NCBI GenBank assembly: GCA_052161885.1
Contig: CP197396.1
Location: 744,001-808,000 of the forward strand
Reading direction: 5' to 3'
DNA length: 64,000 nt
Origin: QKTW01 sp052161885
GTDB lineage: Bacteria; Bacteroidota; Bacteroidia; Chitinophagales; Chitinophagaceae
The notes under the pieces are model-generated. The model worked only from the letters and a program-made list of their open reading frames with translations, ran no database searches and was not told where the DNA came from. This document shows positions 9,107 through 19,050 of the stretch, in pieces (position 1 is the first letter of the stretch; every line of letters starts with the position of its first letter). The position numbers were made by a program, and so were the translations under genes.

Positions 9107-12100
9107 ATGATACGACTACAAAAACATTTTGTAGGTAGCAGTACCTGCGTCATCCTGTCATTAGTGTTGTTCTTTTTTTCACAGAAATCAACAGCCCGTA
9201 CGACAACAACTCCCCCAGACCCCAAAGCACTAAGTCATCAATTAACTGGTTCCTCTTTATCTTTTACTGAAAACCGCGGACAGGTTGCCGATATGGCTGG
9301 AAACATCCGCAGGGACGTCCTTTTTACCACAAACAATGGCCATACAAAATTGTTCCTGACAGCTACAGGTATTTATTACCAGTTTACACAGACTGCAGCT
9401 CCTGCTGGCAATAAGACAGGTTCAGAGAAACAGGCTGAAACAAAAACACACAGGTTCTCCGTATCGCTGGAAGGTGGAAATCCACACCCCAATGTGATCA
9501 GGGAAGAAAAAACAGCTGCAGTACAAAACTTTTATCTGGCACAATGCCCTAACGGTATTACCAACGTGGCCAGCTATAAAAAGCTTACCTACCAGGAGGT
9601 ATATCCTCATATCGACTGGGTACTGTATAGCAAGGATAATCACCTGAAATATGATTTTATCGTAAAACCGGGCGGAAATCCTGCCCTTATAAAACTGAAA
9701 ATAAGTGATGCAGAAAATGTTACAATAACAGAAAGCGGCGAACTGCTAATGAAGACCGGTCTTGGTGAAATAAAAGAAAAAGCACCACTCAGTTATGCAG
9801 ATGGCAGCCTCGTAAAAAGCAGCTTTCGCAAAAACAATGACGGAACAATAGGTTTTGAAGTAGCAGTACAACCCGGGAAAGAACTGCGTATAGACCCTGC
9901 CGTTGTATGGTCTACTTACTTTGGCGGTACAGCAACAGAAGCCGGCTATGGGTGTACTACAGATGGTAACGGTCATATTTACATCACCGGTATGACCACT
10001 TCTGCCAGTGGAATTGCCACCAGTGGCGGTTTCCAGACAACGTATGGAAGTGCCAATGATGCATTCCTTGCCAAATTTGATTCATCCGGCTATCTCCTGT
10101 GGGCTACTTATTTTGGTGGCAGCGGAAACGACCAGGGCTATGCCTGTGTAAAAGACGGCAGCGGAAATGTGTATATATCTGGCCAGACAGCTTCATCCGG
10201 AATGGCCTACGGTACGGTATTCCAGACAACATACGGCGGCGCCAATGATGCTTTTCTTGCAAAGTTTGATGCTTCAGGAAACCGCATATGGGCTACCTAT
10301 TATGGAGGTACGGGAGCAGATAACCCTGTTGCAGGCTTCCAGAGTTTATGCATAGATGCAGGCAACAATCTGTATTTATGCGGTAATACTGCTTCAGGCG
10401 GCATGGCCACTTCCGGTACATTCCAGACTACACAGGTAGGCAATATTGCTTTTCTGGCGAAATTTGATGCTACCGGGAACCGGATATGGGGCACATATTA
10501 TAACGGTACAGGGTCGTCCTGCGCAGTAGATGGCAGCGGGAATGTTTTCCTTTCCGGTAATGCATCAGCCACAGCAACCAATATTTCAAGTACAAGTGCA
10601 CATCAGACTGTAACCGGAGGCGGAACAGATGCCTACCTTGCTAAATTCGATGTAGCAACCGGCAACCGGGCCTGGGGTACATTCTACGGCGGCACAGGAG
10701 CAGAAGCCGGTAACTTCTGTACAGCTGATGGTAGCGGTAATGTATATTTATCGGGAACAACTACGACAGCCACAGGCACAGCCATTGCAACATCCGGCAG
10801 TTACCAAAATACACTGGGCGGTGGCACAGACGGTTTTCTGGTAAAATTCAATGCTTCAGGAGTACGTCAGTGGGGCACCTATATCGGAGGTTCTGTTACA
10901 GAACAGCCAACCAACGGATTATTAGACCCTTCCGGAAACGTATATATACTGGGCTCCACAAGTTCATCCAACAACATAGCATATAACGGTTTTCAGAACA
11001 CCATCGGCAGTGCTTCTGCCAATGATGCATTTCTTATGGAATTTGATCCTTCAGGCAATAGGCTTTTTGGTACATATTTCGGCGGTACGGCTGCTGATAT
11101 TGGCGTAGGCTGTGCTATGGATGGTTCCGGCAATATTTATTTCAGCGGCCAGGCTGCGTCTGCCACAAACATTGCTCACAAGGGTACCTACCAGCAAACA
11201 AGGAGCGGAACCAATGATGCTTTTCTTGTAAAGGTCGGCAACCTGGGCTTGTTTACAGACAGCATTGCAGTTATACCTGTCTGCGCAGGCAGTACTATTA
11301 CAGTTCCGTATTCTCTCTTTGGTGTGTATAACACCGGCAATGTATTTACCGCCCAGCTTTCAGATTCATCCGGTTCTTTTGCCAGCCCGGTAAACATTGG
11401 TACCGTTACCAGCACTACAGCGGGCACTATTACAGCAACAATACCTTTGACCACCCTGACAGGCACCCACTACCGTATACGGGTTACGGGAAGCAACCCT
11501 TTTATCATAGGCACCAACAACGGCGATGACCTCACGATCAACGCATCTGTCTCCACTGCAGTTTCAATCGCCGCCAACCCGGGTAACAGTATTTGCCTTG
11601 GTTCATCTGTAACCTTTACTGCAACACCAACCAACGGCGGTACTGCCCCCACCTACCAGTGGTTGAAAAACAACACTGCAACAGGTACAAACAGTGCAGC
11701 TTATACAAATGCCAGCCTTGCTAATAACGATACCATTTCCGTGATCATGACCAGCAATGCTTTATGTGCACTGCCGGCAACAGACACCAGCAATAAGATC
11801 GTGATGACCGTCACTCCGCAGCTGACACCTTCTGTAACGATTGCTGCTAATCCTTCCGGCGCCATCTGTGCAGGAACATCTGTTACTTTTACAGCTACAC
11901 CAGTCAATGGCGGCACAGCTCCGGTTTATCAATGGACAAAGAATGGCGCTAACGTGGGTACCAACAGTGCAACGTATACGGACAATACGCTTGCAACCGG
12001 TGATATCATTGCTGTTACCATGACGAGCAATGCATCATGTACCAGCACTACGCCCGTTGCCAGCAACAACATTACCATGACGGTAAATCCGCTCCAGACA

Positions 12101-14797
12101 CCATCTGTAAGCATTACTGCAAATCCGGCTGGTGCCATCTGCGCAGGTACGTCGGTTACCTTTACAGCTACACCAACTAGCGGCGGAACTACCCCAGTTT
12201 ACCAGTGGAAAAAGAACGGTGCTAATGTAGGTACCAATAGTGCCACATACACAGATAATGGTCTTGCAACCGGCGATGTAGTTACCGTTACAATGACCAG
12301 TAATGCTTTATGTACCAGCACAACACCCGTTACCAGCAATGGCATTACCATGACGGTAAATCCGCTGCAGACACCATCTGTAAGCATTGCAGTAAACCCG
12401 GCTGGTGCCATCTGTGCAGGTACGTCGGTTACCTTTACAGCTACACCAACGAACGGCGGAACTACCCCTGTATACCAGTGGAAAAAGAACGGTACTAACG
12501 TAGGCACCAACAGTGCAACATACACAGATAATGGCCTTGCAACCGGTGATATAATTACCGTTACAATGACCAGCGATGCTTTATGTACCAGCACTACGCC
12601 GGTTTCCAGCAACAGTATTACGATGACTGTTAATCCGGTTGTGACGCCTTCTGTAACGATTACAGCAAACCCGGGTAATACGGTCTGTGCAGGTACTGCT
12701 GTTACCTTTACGGCCACACCAGTAAATGGCGGTTCTGCACCTACTTATCAATGGAAAAAGAATGGCGCTAATGTAGGTGCCAATAATCCAACATATACAG
12801 ATAACGGCCTTGTAAGCAGCGATGTAATTACAGTTGTTATGACCAGCAATGCTCCGTGCACGAGTACCGCGCAGGTGACAAGTAACAGCATCACCATGAC
12901 TGTTAACCCTGTTGTAACGCCTGCTGTGACTATTGCTGCGAATCCGGGCAATACGATCTGTGCAGGTACTGCTGTTACCTTTACGGCCACACCAGTAAAT
13001 GGTGGTACAACGCCTGCTTATCAATGGAAAAAGAATGGCGCCAATGTAGGTACCAATAATCCAACATATACGGATAACGGCCTTGTAAGCAGCGATGTAA
13101 TTACTGTTACGATGACCAGCAATGCTCCATGTGCCAGCACTGCACCTGTAGCAAGCAATAGCATCACGATGACTATTAATCCTGTTGTAACCCCTTCTGT
13201 AACGATTATAGCCAATCCCGGCAATACGATCTGCGCCGGTACTTCTGTTATGTTCACAGCTATACTTACCAATGGCGGTACGGCACCGGCACTGCAATGG
13301 AAAAAGAATGGTGTGAATGTAAGTGCTACATCCAGTTATACAACCAACTCATTGGCAAATGGCGATATAATAACCGTTACCATGACGAGCAATGCTGCAT
13401 GCACCAGTGTAAATCCTGTGACCAGCAACAGCATTACTATGACGGTTACAACTCCGGTAATACCAGCCGTAAGCATATCACCTGCGCCAAATGACACCAT
13501 TTGCGTGGGTACATCTGTAACATTTACACCAACTTCTAACAATGGCGGTACAGCCCCGTCTTACCAGTGGAAAAAGAATGGTGTCAATGTGGGCACCGGC
13601 AGTTCATATATAGATAATGGCCTGGCCACCGGCGACATTATTAACGTGATTATGACCAGCAATGCTACATGCGTGACCACCACCACCGCAACCAGCAATA
13701 ATGTTACAATGGTGGTAAATACGCCTGTTACTTCATCTGTATCTATTGCAGCCAACGCAAGTAGTCCCATTTGCTCCGGCACTGCAGTGACCTATACCGC
13801 CACACCAACCAATGGCGGCACCACCCCATCTTACCAGTGGAAAAAGAACGGTGTGAACGTAGGCTCCAACAGCGATACCTACATTGCTTCCGGCCTTGCT
13901 AATAATGATGTAATCACTGTGGTAATGTCCAGCAGTCTCCCCTGTACATCAGCATCATCGGTTACGAGCAACAGCATCACGATGAATGTTTTCCCGGTGC
14001 TTACGCCTTCGGTTTCCATTATTGCAGCTCCGGGCGATACGCTTTGTACCGGCGCTATTGCAACGTTTACCGCTACCGGCACCAATGGCGGTACGTCACC
14101 TGCTTACCAATGGAAGAAGAACGGCCAGAACGTAGGTTTTAACAGCAATATCTACACGGACAATACACTGACTACCGGTGATAATATCTCAGTGGTATAT
14201 ACCAGCAATGCAGTATGCGTGACTAATGCAAATGCAAACAGCAATGTGATTGGCGTAGTCGTAAATCCTTGCTGCGATACACCGGCAAATATTACGTTCA
14301 GCAATATTACTGCGGGTGCCAATTTTAACTGGAACGCGGTACCTAATGTTGCCGGTTACCAGTATGCCGCCACACAAAGTGCCACCCCGCCGGTTACAGG
14401 CTCATTTGCTACTGTAAGTTTTGCCTCTGTCACCAACCTGCAGCCGGGCACTTATTATTTCTGGGTGCGTACACATTGCGGCAATGGTATTTACTCTCCA
14501 TGGGTACGGATCATGTTTACAGTGGTACCGGCAGGTATTAAGAATACCAGTGCAGACGGCTTCAGCATTAAAGTATATCCAAATCCTGTGCACGACATCG
14601 CTACTGTGAAGGTGGATAATATGTTTGGCAGGAAAGCAACACTGCAACTGACAGATGTGTCCGGCAGGGTTATAGGCCAGGACGAAATGAACAGCAGCGA
14701 TGCAACTGTTCATCTTGATGGTCTTGCATCAGGAATGTACCTGCTGCATTATAATGATGGCCTTCATAATGAGGTGATCAAAATCAACAAGCAATAA
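9107..14797 (+). CDS. giant T9SS type A protein: SBBP beta-propeller plus ten Ig-like repeats
   Basis: An 1896-residue surface or secreted protein. The signal peptide is at about residues 1-30. A DUF7948-like domain follows (SLSFTENRGQVADMAGNIRR, about 48-265), then beta-propeller SBBP repeats (about 268-700) recognisable by AFLAKFDSSGYLLWATYFGG, DGSGNVYISG and close variants. After a linker domain come ten tandem Ig-like repeats of about 90 residues (816-1720) with the core YQWKKNGANVGTNSATYTDN. Next is a fibronectin-like domain, and last a type A sorting domain (FSIKVYPNPVHDIATVKV ... LASGMYLLHY). Such proteins are usually adhesins or surface-layer components; binding partners are unknown. 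The SBBP plus DUF7948 pairing is common in Bacteroidota. Confidence 0.88.
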   Translation: MIRLQKHFVGSSTCVILSLVLFFFSQKSTARTTTTPPDPKALSHQLTGSSLSFTENRGQVADMAGNIRRDVLFTTNNGHTKLFLTATGIYYQFTQTAAPAGNKTGSEKQAETKTHRFSVSLEGGNPHPNVIREEKTAAVQNFYLAQCPNGITNVASYKKLTYQEVYPHIDWVLYSKDNHLKYDFIVKPGGNPALIKLKISDAENVTITESGELLMKTGLGEIKEKAPLSYADGSLVKSSFRKNNDGTIGFEVAVQPGKELRIDPAVVWSTYFGGTATEAGYGCTTDGNGHIYITGMTTSASGIATSGGFQTTYGSANDAFLAKFDSSGYLLWATYFGGSGNDQGYACVKDGSGNVYISGQTASSGMAYGTVFQTTYGGANDAFLAKFDASGNRIWATYYGGTGADNPVAGFQSLCIDAGNNLYLCGNTASGGMATSGTFQTTQVGNIAFLAKFDATGNRIWGTYYNGTGSSCAVDGSGNVFLSGNASATATNISSTSAHQTVTGGGTDAYLAKFDVATGNRAWGTFYGGTGAEAGNFCTADGSGNVYLSGTTTTATGTAIATSGSYQNTLGGGTDGFLVKFNASGVRQWGTYIGGSVTEQPTNGLLDPSGNVYILGSTSSSNNIAYNGFQNTIGSASANDAFLMEFDPSGNRLFGTYFGGTAADIGVGCAMDGSGNIYFSGQAASATNIAHKGTYQQTRSGTNDAFLVKVGNLGLFTDSIAVIPVCAGSTITVPYSLFGVYNTGNVFTAQLSDSSGSFASPVNIGTVTSTTAGTITATIPLTTLTGTHYRIRVTGSNPFIIGTNNGDDLTINASVSTAVSIAANPGNSICLGSSVTFTATPTNGGTAPTYQWLKNNTATGTNSAAYTNASLANNDTISVIMTSNALCALPATDTSNKIVMTVTPQLTPSVTIAANPSGAICAGTSVTFTATPVNGGTAPVYQWTKNGANVGTNSATYTDNTLATGDIIAVTMTSNASCTSTTPVASNNITMTVNPLQTPSVSITANPAGAICAGTSVTFTATPTSGGTTPVYQWKKNGANVGTNSATYTDNGLATGDVVTVTMTSNALCTSTTPVTSNGITMTVNPLQTPSVSIAVNPAGAICAGTSVTFTATPTNGGTTPVYQWKKNGTNVGTNSATYTDNGLATGDIITVTMTSDALCTSTTPVSSNSITMTVNPVVTPSVTITANPGNTVCAGTAVTFTATPVNGGSAPTYQWKKNGANVGANNPTYTDNGLVSSDVITVVMTSNAPCTSTAQVTSNSITMTVNPVVTPAVTIAANPGNTICAGTAVTFTATPVNGGTTPAYQWKKNGANVGTNNPTYTDNGLVSSDVITVTMTSNAPCASTAPVASNSITMTINPVVTPSVTIIANPGNTICAGTSVMFTAILTNGGTAPALQWKKNGVNVSATSSYTTNSLANGDIITVTMTSNAACTSVNPVTSNSITMTVTTPVIPAVSISPAPNDTICVGTSVTFTPTSNNGGTAPSYQWKKNGVNVGTGSSYIDNGLATGDIINVIMTSNATCVTTTTATSNNVTMVVNTPVTSSVSIAANASSPICSGTAVTYTATPTNGGTTPSYQWKKNGVNVGSNSDTYIASGLANNDVITVVMSSSLPCTSASSVTSNSITMNVFPVLTPSVSIIAAPGDTLCTGAIATFTATGTNGGTSPAYQWKKNGQNVGFNSNIYTDNTLTTGDNISVVYTSNAVCVTNANANSNVIGVVVNPCCDTPANITFSNITAGANFNWNAVPNVAGYQYAATQSATPPVTGSFATVSFASVTNLQPGTYYFWVRTHCGNGIYSPWVRIMFTVVPAGIKNTSADGFSIKVYPNPVHDIATVKVDNMFGRKATLQLTDVSGRVIGQDEMNSSDATVHLDGLASGMYLLHYNDGLHNEVIKINKQ
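11555..14268 (+). repeat. ten in-frame tandem repeats, mostly 273 bases
   Basis: Tandem repeat inside the preceding gene. Successive units start at 11555, 11825, 12098, 12371, 12644, 12917, 13190 and 13460, that is, 273-base spacing for the central units and 270 for two. The nearly constant length and the high base identity of the middle units point to recent unit duplication by unequal crossing-over. Confidence 0.85.
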
Positions 14798-14830
14798 ACA
14801 GGAACCGCATACGCTTGATGCGATGAGACA

Positions 14831-14862
14831 GGAGGTTGCCGGTAAGGCAACCTCCTTTTTTT
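14831..14862 (+). terminator. rho-independent terminator
   Basis: A perfect 10-base stem (GGAGGTTGCC with GGCAACCTCC), a 5-base loop and a run of seven T. It closes the giant cargo gene. Confidence 0.88.
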
Positions 14863-14981
14863 ACAATAGAAAATACCCTTTGCTGTTCAATTCCTTGTCT
14901 GACATGCATCACCATTTGTCCTGACAGTTGTCATAGGCACCCGCTGGCAGATGAGCTATTTTCACAGATAATCACGCTTTT

Positions 14982-15263
14982 ATGTCACAGAATATGGAAC
15001 ATACAAAATTCTGCCAGAGCTGCAGCATGCCACTTGACAGCCAGGAAATGATGGGCACTGAAAAAGATGGTTCAAAAAATCAGGAATACTGTAAATACTG
15101 CTACCAGGACGGTCACTTTATCAATCCCGGCATGACGCTGAACGAGATGAAAACGCTGGTAAAATCAAAAATGGAAGAGATGAAGATAGCACCTGGTATC
15201 ATTAAGCTGTCATTAGATACTTTGCCGCATCTCAAAAGGTGGAATAATACACAACTGCGGTAA
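14982..15263 (+). CDS. zinc-ribbon domain protein
   Basis: A 93-residue cytoplasmic protein. CQSCSMPLD near residue 11 and CKYCYQDG near residue 37 supply four cysteines for one zinc ion. This is the pattern of the 'putative zinc ribbon' family, often annotated beside transcription-related or stress genes. The C-terminal half is helical with no further motif. It is 15 bases upstream of a nitroreductase gene on the same strand, so the two may share a transcript. An alternative ATG lies four codons downstream. Confidence 0.8.
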   Translation: MSQNMEHTKFCQSCSMPLDSQEMMGTEKDGSKNQEYCKYCYQDGHFINPGMTLNEMKTLVKSKMEEMKIAPGIIKLSLDTLPHLKRWNNTQLR

Positions 15264-15278
15264 CTAAAACGTTCCCTT

Positions 15279-15869
15279 ATGAATAACGTAATTGAAATTA
15301 TCCGGCAAAGAAGAGCGATAAGAAAATATAAAAACGCCCCGGTTGACAGGATACTTATCGAGCAATTACTTACAGCCGGAAGAATGGCTCCGTCTGCAAT
15401 GAACAGGCAGCCCTGGAAGTTTTACATAGTGACTGACCGGGATAAAATCAAGCTGTTTTCACAGGAGATATCGCACATAGCTTTGAAAGAGGTAAAACAT
15501 ATGGCTGTAAAAGATGTGATAAAAACGACACTGAGCTTTTTCCATCTCTCAGATGTTATTCATTTCCTCAATACCAGCGATCATATATTTTATGAAGCTC
15601 CGGTTGTTATATTTATTGCCGCAGCAACAGATGATGACTGGGCGCCGCTGGATATTGGCATGTGTGCACAGAATATAATGCTCGCAGCGAAATCCCTTGG
15701 ATTGGATACCTGTCCTGTCGGCTTCGGAAAATTTGTTACGGATACGGAACATTATTCCTTACTTAAGATCCCCGATAATGAGGACGTTTTACTTGCCATA
15801 ACCGTCGGTTATGGCGATGAACATCCTAAAGCTCATGCCCGGATTGAAGATAATGCTGTTTACATCTGA
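15279..15869 (+). CDS. nitroreductase family protein
   Basis: A 196-residue FMN-dependent oxidoreductase. RRAIRKYKNAPVDR near the N-terminus and PSAMNRQPWKFYIV form the FMN phosphate/ring site. ALGLDTC-type residues appear as KSLGLDTCPVGFGK near 146, and AITVGYGDEHP closes the fold. Family members reduce nitro groups, quinones or flavins with NAD(P)H. The length is usual for the family. It follows a zinc-ribbon gene closely. Confidence 0.9.
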   Translation: MNNVIEIIRQRRAIRKYKNAPVDRILIEQLLTAGRMAPSAMNRQPWKFYIVTDRDKIKLFSQEISHIALKEVKHMAVKDVIKTTLSFFHLSDVIHFLNTSDHIFYEAPVVIFIAAATDDDWAPLDIGMCAQNIMLAAKSLGLDTCPVGFGKFVTDTEHYSLLKIPDNEDVLLAITVGYGDEHPKAHARIEDNAVYI

Positions 15870-15898
15870 AACAGTAACAAACCCGAATGGCCTTCTTA

Positions 15899-18106
15899 TC
15901 AGCGTATCACTGTAACATCGCCTTTCTTTTCAATGTGGGCCCCATCAATACATGTGATTTCTATATTGTAATAATAAGCGCCCGCTTCTACCGGTTCGCC
16001 GCTGAAAGTCCCATCCCAGCCATTATTATTGTATCCGATATACACCGCCTGTCCCCAACGATTATAAATGATAATACGGGCAAGTGTGTAGCCATAACCC
16101 ATTTTCAGGCGGAAGATATCATTAATGCCATCGTTATTGGGTGTAAAGGCGCTGGGAATGAAAATAACACCGTCGCAGCAATGCTTTACTTCTACTTCGA
16201 TGCCGGTACGCGGACTTTCGCAACCATTAACGGTTTGAGAGACATAATAACGATAGATGCCCAGCCCGTTCGTATTTACCACCGGTGCGATACTGCTGCC
16301 GGTACCACCTGTAGAATCAGCATACCACATCAGCCCTGTGCCGGTTACAGGCAGTGCAGGTGCCGGCTGGTATTCGCACATAATAAAAGGCGACACTACT
16401 TTAGGTATATCGGGAATGGAAACGTGGATATTGGTAGCCGCAGCTGCATGACAACTGCTGGTATCTATGGAAATAACCACAATGTAAGTCCCTTGTGTAT
16501 GGGCATTGGCATGAGCAATTACCGGATTCTGTAGTTGCGAAGAAAAGCCATCCGGACCTGACCACGCATAAGAATACCCACTATACACAGGACTTGCCCC
16601 CGACTCCAGCTGTACCTGCTGGTCGTAGCATACAGACTGATCCGGGCCTGCCGAAACCTGTGGTAAAGGATTGACACGAATATTCAGTGCGGCTGACTGG
16701 TTGGTGCAACCAGTTCCCGGCCATGAAGCTGTCAGCTGATATTGCTGTGTTGCCGAAGGGGTAATTACCGGTTGCATGCTGTGTATATCATCAATTCCTG
16801 AAGACGGAGACCAGTTATATTGGATCAGGCTGTCGCCGGCAAGTCTTATGTCTACCTTATCGCCCTTGCAGATTGCAGTATCCGGGGTGAGCAGTTGCAC
16901 ATGCATCGTGTCCAGCAGTACGAGACTGGCGCTGTCAACAATATCTGATGTGCCACAGTGATAGGCAGATTTTACAAGCAACTTTACTGTTTTAGGGCCG
17001 TTAACCGGGGTGGCAAGTCCGTGTATCAATATCTGCGCTGCAGAGTCATTGGCCGCGATCACGACGCTGTCTGCAATTGATGTATAGTCGTACCCGTTTA
17101 CTGCAGTACCCGCGATCTGGTAGTGCACTGTTTCGGGAGTTGGTCTTACCCTGCTGCGTTTTATCATCAGCCGGCCCGGCGCACAGGCTTTGACAGCATA
17201 CGGTAACCCCTGTGGCGTATTTCCTGCCGGGGCAGATGCTGCAATGCGGTATTCCGTACTGTTCAGGCTCCCACCTTTGAGGAACACTCCGGAATCATAC
17301 GTGGCATTGCCGCCGTCGGCAATAACTATTTTCAAATGGTAAGTGCTGCAGGGAATGACCTGTGCTGATGCTGTGAGTAGCGTAGTCATCCCCAGGTGCG
17401 TAAGCGTAGTTCCCGAACTGTTATCTGTATAATAGCCCGTAAACGGCGAACCCGGTCCCATAGCTGTACAGCGGGAAAGTGTATTGCCTGCACTGGGTAT
17501 ACCATTATTTATACTATTTATAGTAACCGGGATATTTGTCCCAGGCACTTCTGCTATATTCGGCTGACCGGTGATACCCGGGCCGGAAATGAAAAAGGCA
17601 AATGCATCGTTGTACTTGCCGCATACGGCGCTGGTATACTCTTCAGAAGAAAAAACATACCCGAAAGAAAGTGAATCTCCGCGGGGAACAAGGTCAAACT
17701 CCAGCGTACAGGCATCAAAAGTAGTAGTGCCTGCGACATTGGAAAGCTGTTGGTCTCCGGGGGCCCCGTTATTGGTGCTGGCGAAATAAGTAGCCAGGCC
17801 GTTGACACCATAATAATTCTGCTGGGTTTCTGCCCGGCCGGTTGTAAGCACTATTCCGCTGTCAAGAGGCAGGTTAGAGCTTACGACCTTAAAAGTACCG
17901 TTAGCTATTGAAGGACAGGTAAGTACCGGATTAAGAACAGTTACCCCGGTGCCGGTGAGCTGTGCTGCCAGTTCCTGCGCAGTTTTATTGCCGGAAACAT
18001 TTATTTGCGCGTTTACCGCATTTATTCCCAATATGTTAAAGGAAAAGCTGCATATTGCAATACTCATAACACGCCACAACCGTTTCCCTGTATCTGTTTT
18101 ACTCAT
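15899..18106 (-). CDS. choice-of-anchor L protein with gliding-type (type B) T9SS C-terminus
   Basis: A 735-residue secreted protein. The signal peptide ends near NAVNAQINV (about residue 34). The first third is a choice-of-anchor L domain: KTAQELAAQLTGTGVTVLNP, IVLTTGRA, LEFDLVPRGDSLSFGYVFSS and AFFISGPG are typical. PKD/Ig-like stretches follow (TAICKGDKVDIRL, GPDQSVCYDQQVQLESG). The C-terminal 90 residues, FIPSAFTPNNDGINDIF to GAYYYNIEITC, are the gliding motility-associated type B sorting domain. It probably sits on the cell surface. The start at MSKTDTG is chosen; a TACCTTTG -7-like box only 8 bases upstream means the next ATG, 13 codons in, could be the real one. Confidence 0.87.
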   Translation of the reverse strand: MSKTDTGKRLWRVMSIAICSFSFNILGINAVNAQINVSGNKTAQELAAQLTGTGVTVLNPVLTCPSIANGTFKVVSSNLPLDSGIVLTTGRAETQQNYYGVNGLATYFASTNNGAPGDQQLSNVAGTTTFDACTLEFDLVPRGDSLSFGYVFSSEEYTSAVCGKYNDAFAFFISGPGITGQPNIAEVPGTNIPVTINSINNGIPSAGNTLSRCTAMGPGSPFTGYYTDNSSGTTLTHLGMTTLLTASAQVIPCSTYHLKIVIADGGNATYDSGVFLKGGSLNSTEYRIAASAPAGNTPQGLPYAVKACAPGRLMIKRSRVRPTPETVHYQIAGTAVNGYDYTSIADSVVIAANDSAAQILIHGLATPVNGPKTVKLLVKSAYHCGTSDIVDSASLVLLDTMHVQLLTPDTAICKGDKVDIRLAGDSLIQYNWSPSSGIDDIHSMQPVITPSATQQYQLTASWPGTGCTNQSAALNIRVNPLPQVSAGPDQSVCYDQQVQLESGASPVYSGYSYAWSGPDGFSSQLQNPVIAHANAHTQGTYIVVISIDTSSCHAAAATNIHVSIPDIPKVVSPFIMCEYQPAPALPVTGTGLMWYADSTGGTGSSIAPVVNTNGLGIYRYYVSQTVNGCESPRTGIEVEVKHCCDGVIFIPSAFTPNNDGINDIFRLKMGYGYTLARIIIYNRWGQAVYIGYNNNGWDGTFSGEPVEAGAYYYNIEITCIDGAHIEKKGDVTVIR

Positions 18107-18389
18107 TGGTCGGCAAAGGTACGCAGCTATGAAAAAATATTGTAAAAAATCAAACTGTTTACACAAATTTCACATAAAGACAGGAGACATGAGATGTCAA
18201 ACGTAAGATTTGGGATGAGATTTTAGATATGAGAATTGAAATGTCAGGCGCTGAGGGTTCTACAACCAATCGTTCACAGCTTACTACCTGCTATGATCAG
18301 CATATCCGCAAATTAACAATAGCAGTAAATCAGCTAAGTTTCACATTATCATAATTATATTCATAATCCACATTTACATTTATAGTGTT
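18107..18389. other. divergent intergenic region
   Basis: No gene is seen between the type B cargo gene and efp. On the minus strand TACCTTTG (18114-18121) fits a -7 box for the cargo gene. Confidence 0.4.
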
Positions 18390-18419
18390 TTTGACTTTTG
18401 CCTTTAATGATTACTTTTG
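18390..18419 (+). promoter_or_regulatory. Bacteroidota-type promoter of efp (TTTG-N18-TACTTTTG)
   Basis: TTTG is followed after 18 bases by TACTTTTG, fitting TAnnTTTG. It ends 21 bases before the efp start codon, a suitable distance for a short leader. Confidence 0.6.
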
Positions 18420-18440
18420 CAATCCGTACAAAAAACATTT

Positions 18441-19007
18441 ATGGCTACAACAGCAGACATTAAAAATGGCATGATCATTAAGTTGGATGATGGCCTTTAC
18501 TCAGTAGTAGAATTCGGACAGAACAAAACAGCCCGTGCTGCCGCAAAAGTTTGGGCTAAGCTCAAAGGTGTTGATAATACGCGCTCTATCGAAAAAACAT
18601 GGAACTCCGGAGATAACATCTTCCCTGTTCGTGTAGAACGCCGCCCTTACCAGTTCCTGTACAAAGATGACAGCGGTTTTAACTTCATGGATACCACCAG
18701 CTTTGAACAGATCTTCCTCGATGAAAAAATGATCGAGCGTCCGGAACTGTATAAAGACGGACAGGATTGTTTTGTACTGGTAAATACAGAAACAGAACAG
18801 GCTATGAGCGTAGAACTGCCGCCGAACATTGTGCTGCAGGTTACTTACTCCGAGCCAGGCCTCAAAGGCGATACTGCTACCCGCACGCTGAAACCTGCCA
18901 CTGTAGAAACAGGCGCTACCGTAATGGTTCCGCTGTTTGTAAATGAAGGTGAACTGATCCGCATTGACAGCAAGACAGGTGCTTACGTTGAGCGTGTAAA
19001 GGCATAA
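18441..19007 (+). CDS. efp: translation elongation factor P, Arg32 type
   Basis: A 188-residue protein of full EF-P length, with three domains: the KOW-like N-domain (1-65), the central OB domain (66-128) and the C-terminal OB domain ending in the signature LPPNIVLQVTYSEPGLKGDTA to INEGE-like VNEGELIRIDS. EF-P relieves ribosomes stalled at polyproline stretches. The loop that enters the peptidyl-transferase centre reads NKTARAAAKV, placing arginine at position 32. The usual KPGKG loop with modified Lys34 is absent. The ATG shown is preferred to an upstream TTG that falls inside the promoter. accB and accC follow on the same strand. Confidence 0.95.
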   Translation: MATTADIKNGMIIKLDDGLYSVVEFGQNKTARAAAKVWAKLKGVDNTRSIEKTWNSGDNIFPVRVERRPYQFLYKDDSGFNFMDTTSFEQIFLDEKMIERPELYKDGQDCFVLVNTETEQAMSVELPPNIVLQVTYSEPGLKGDTATRTLKPATVETGATVMVPLFVNEGELIRIDSKTGAYVERVKA

Positions 19008-19050
19008 TGCCGTCGTTTATTATCACAATCACTACTAAAAACATTCCCTT

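Noticed and set aside
12199..13297. Minus-strand frames opposite the Ig-repeat array
   Set aside because: Repetitive shadow frames caused by the 273-base coding repeat on the plus strand.
11555..14268. CRISPR array or non-coding satellite
   Set aside because: The repeat is in frame in a long gene, units are about 90 codons, and there are no short repeats with unique spacers.
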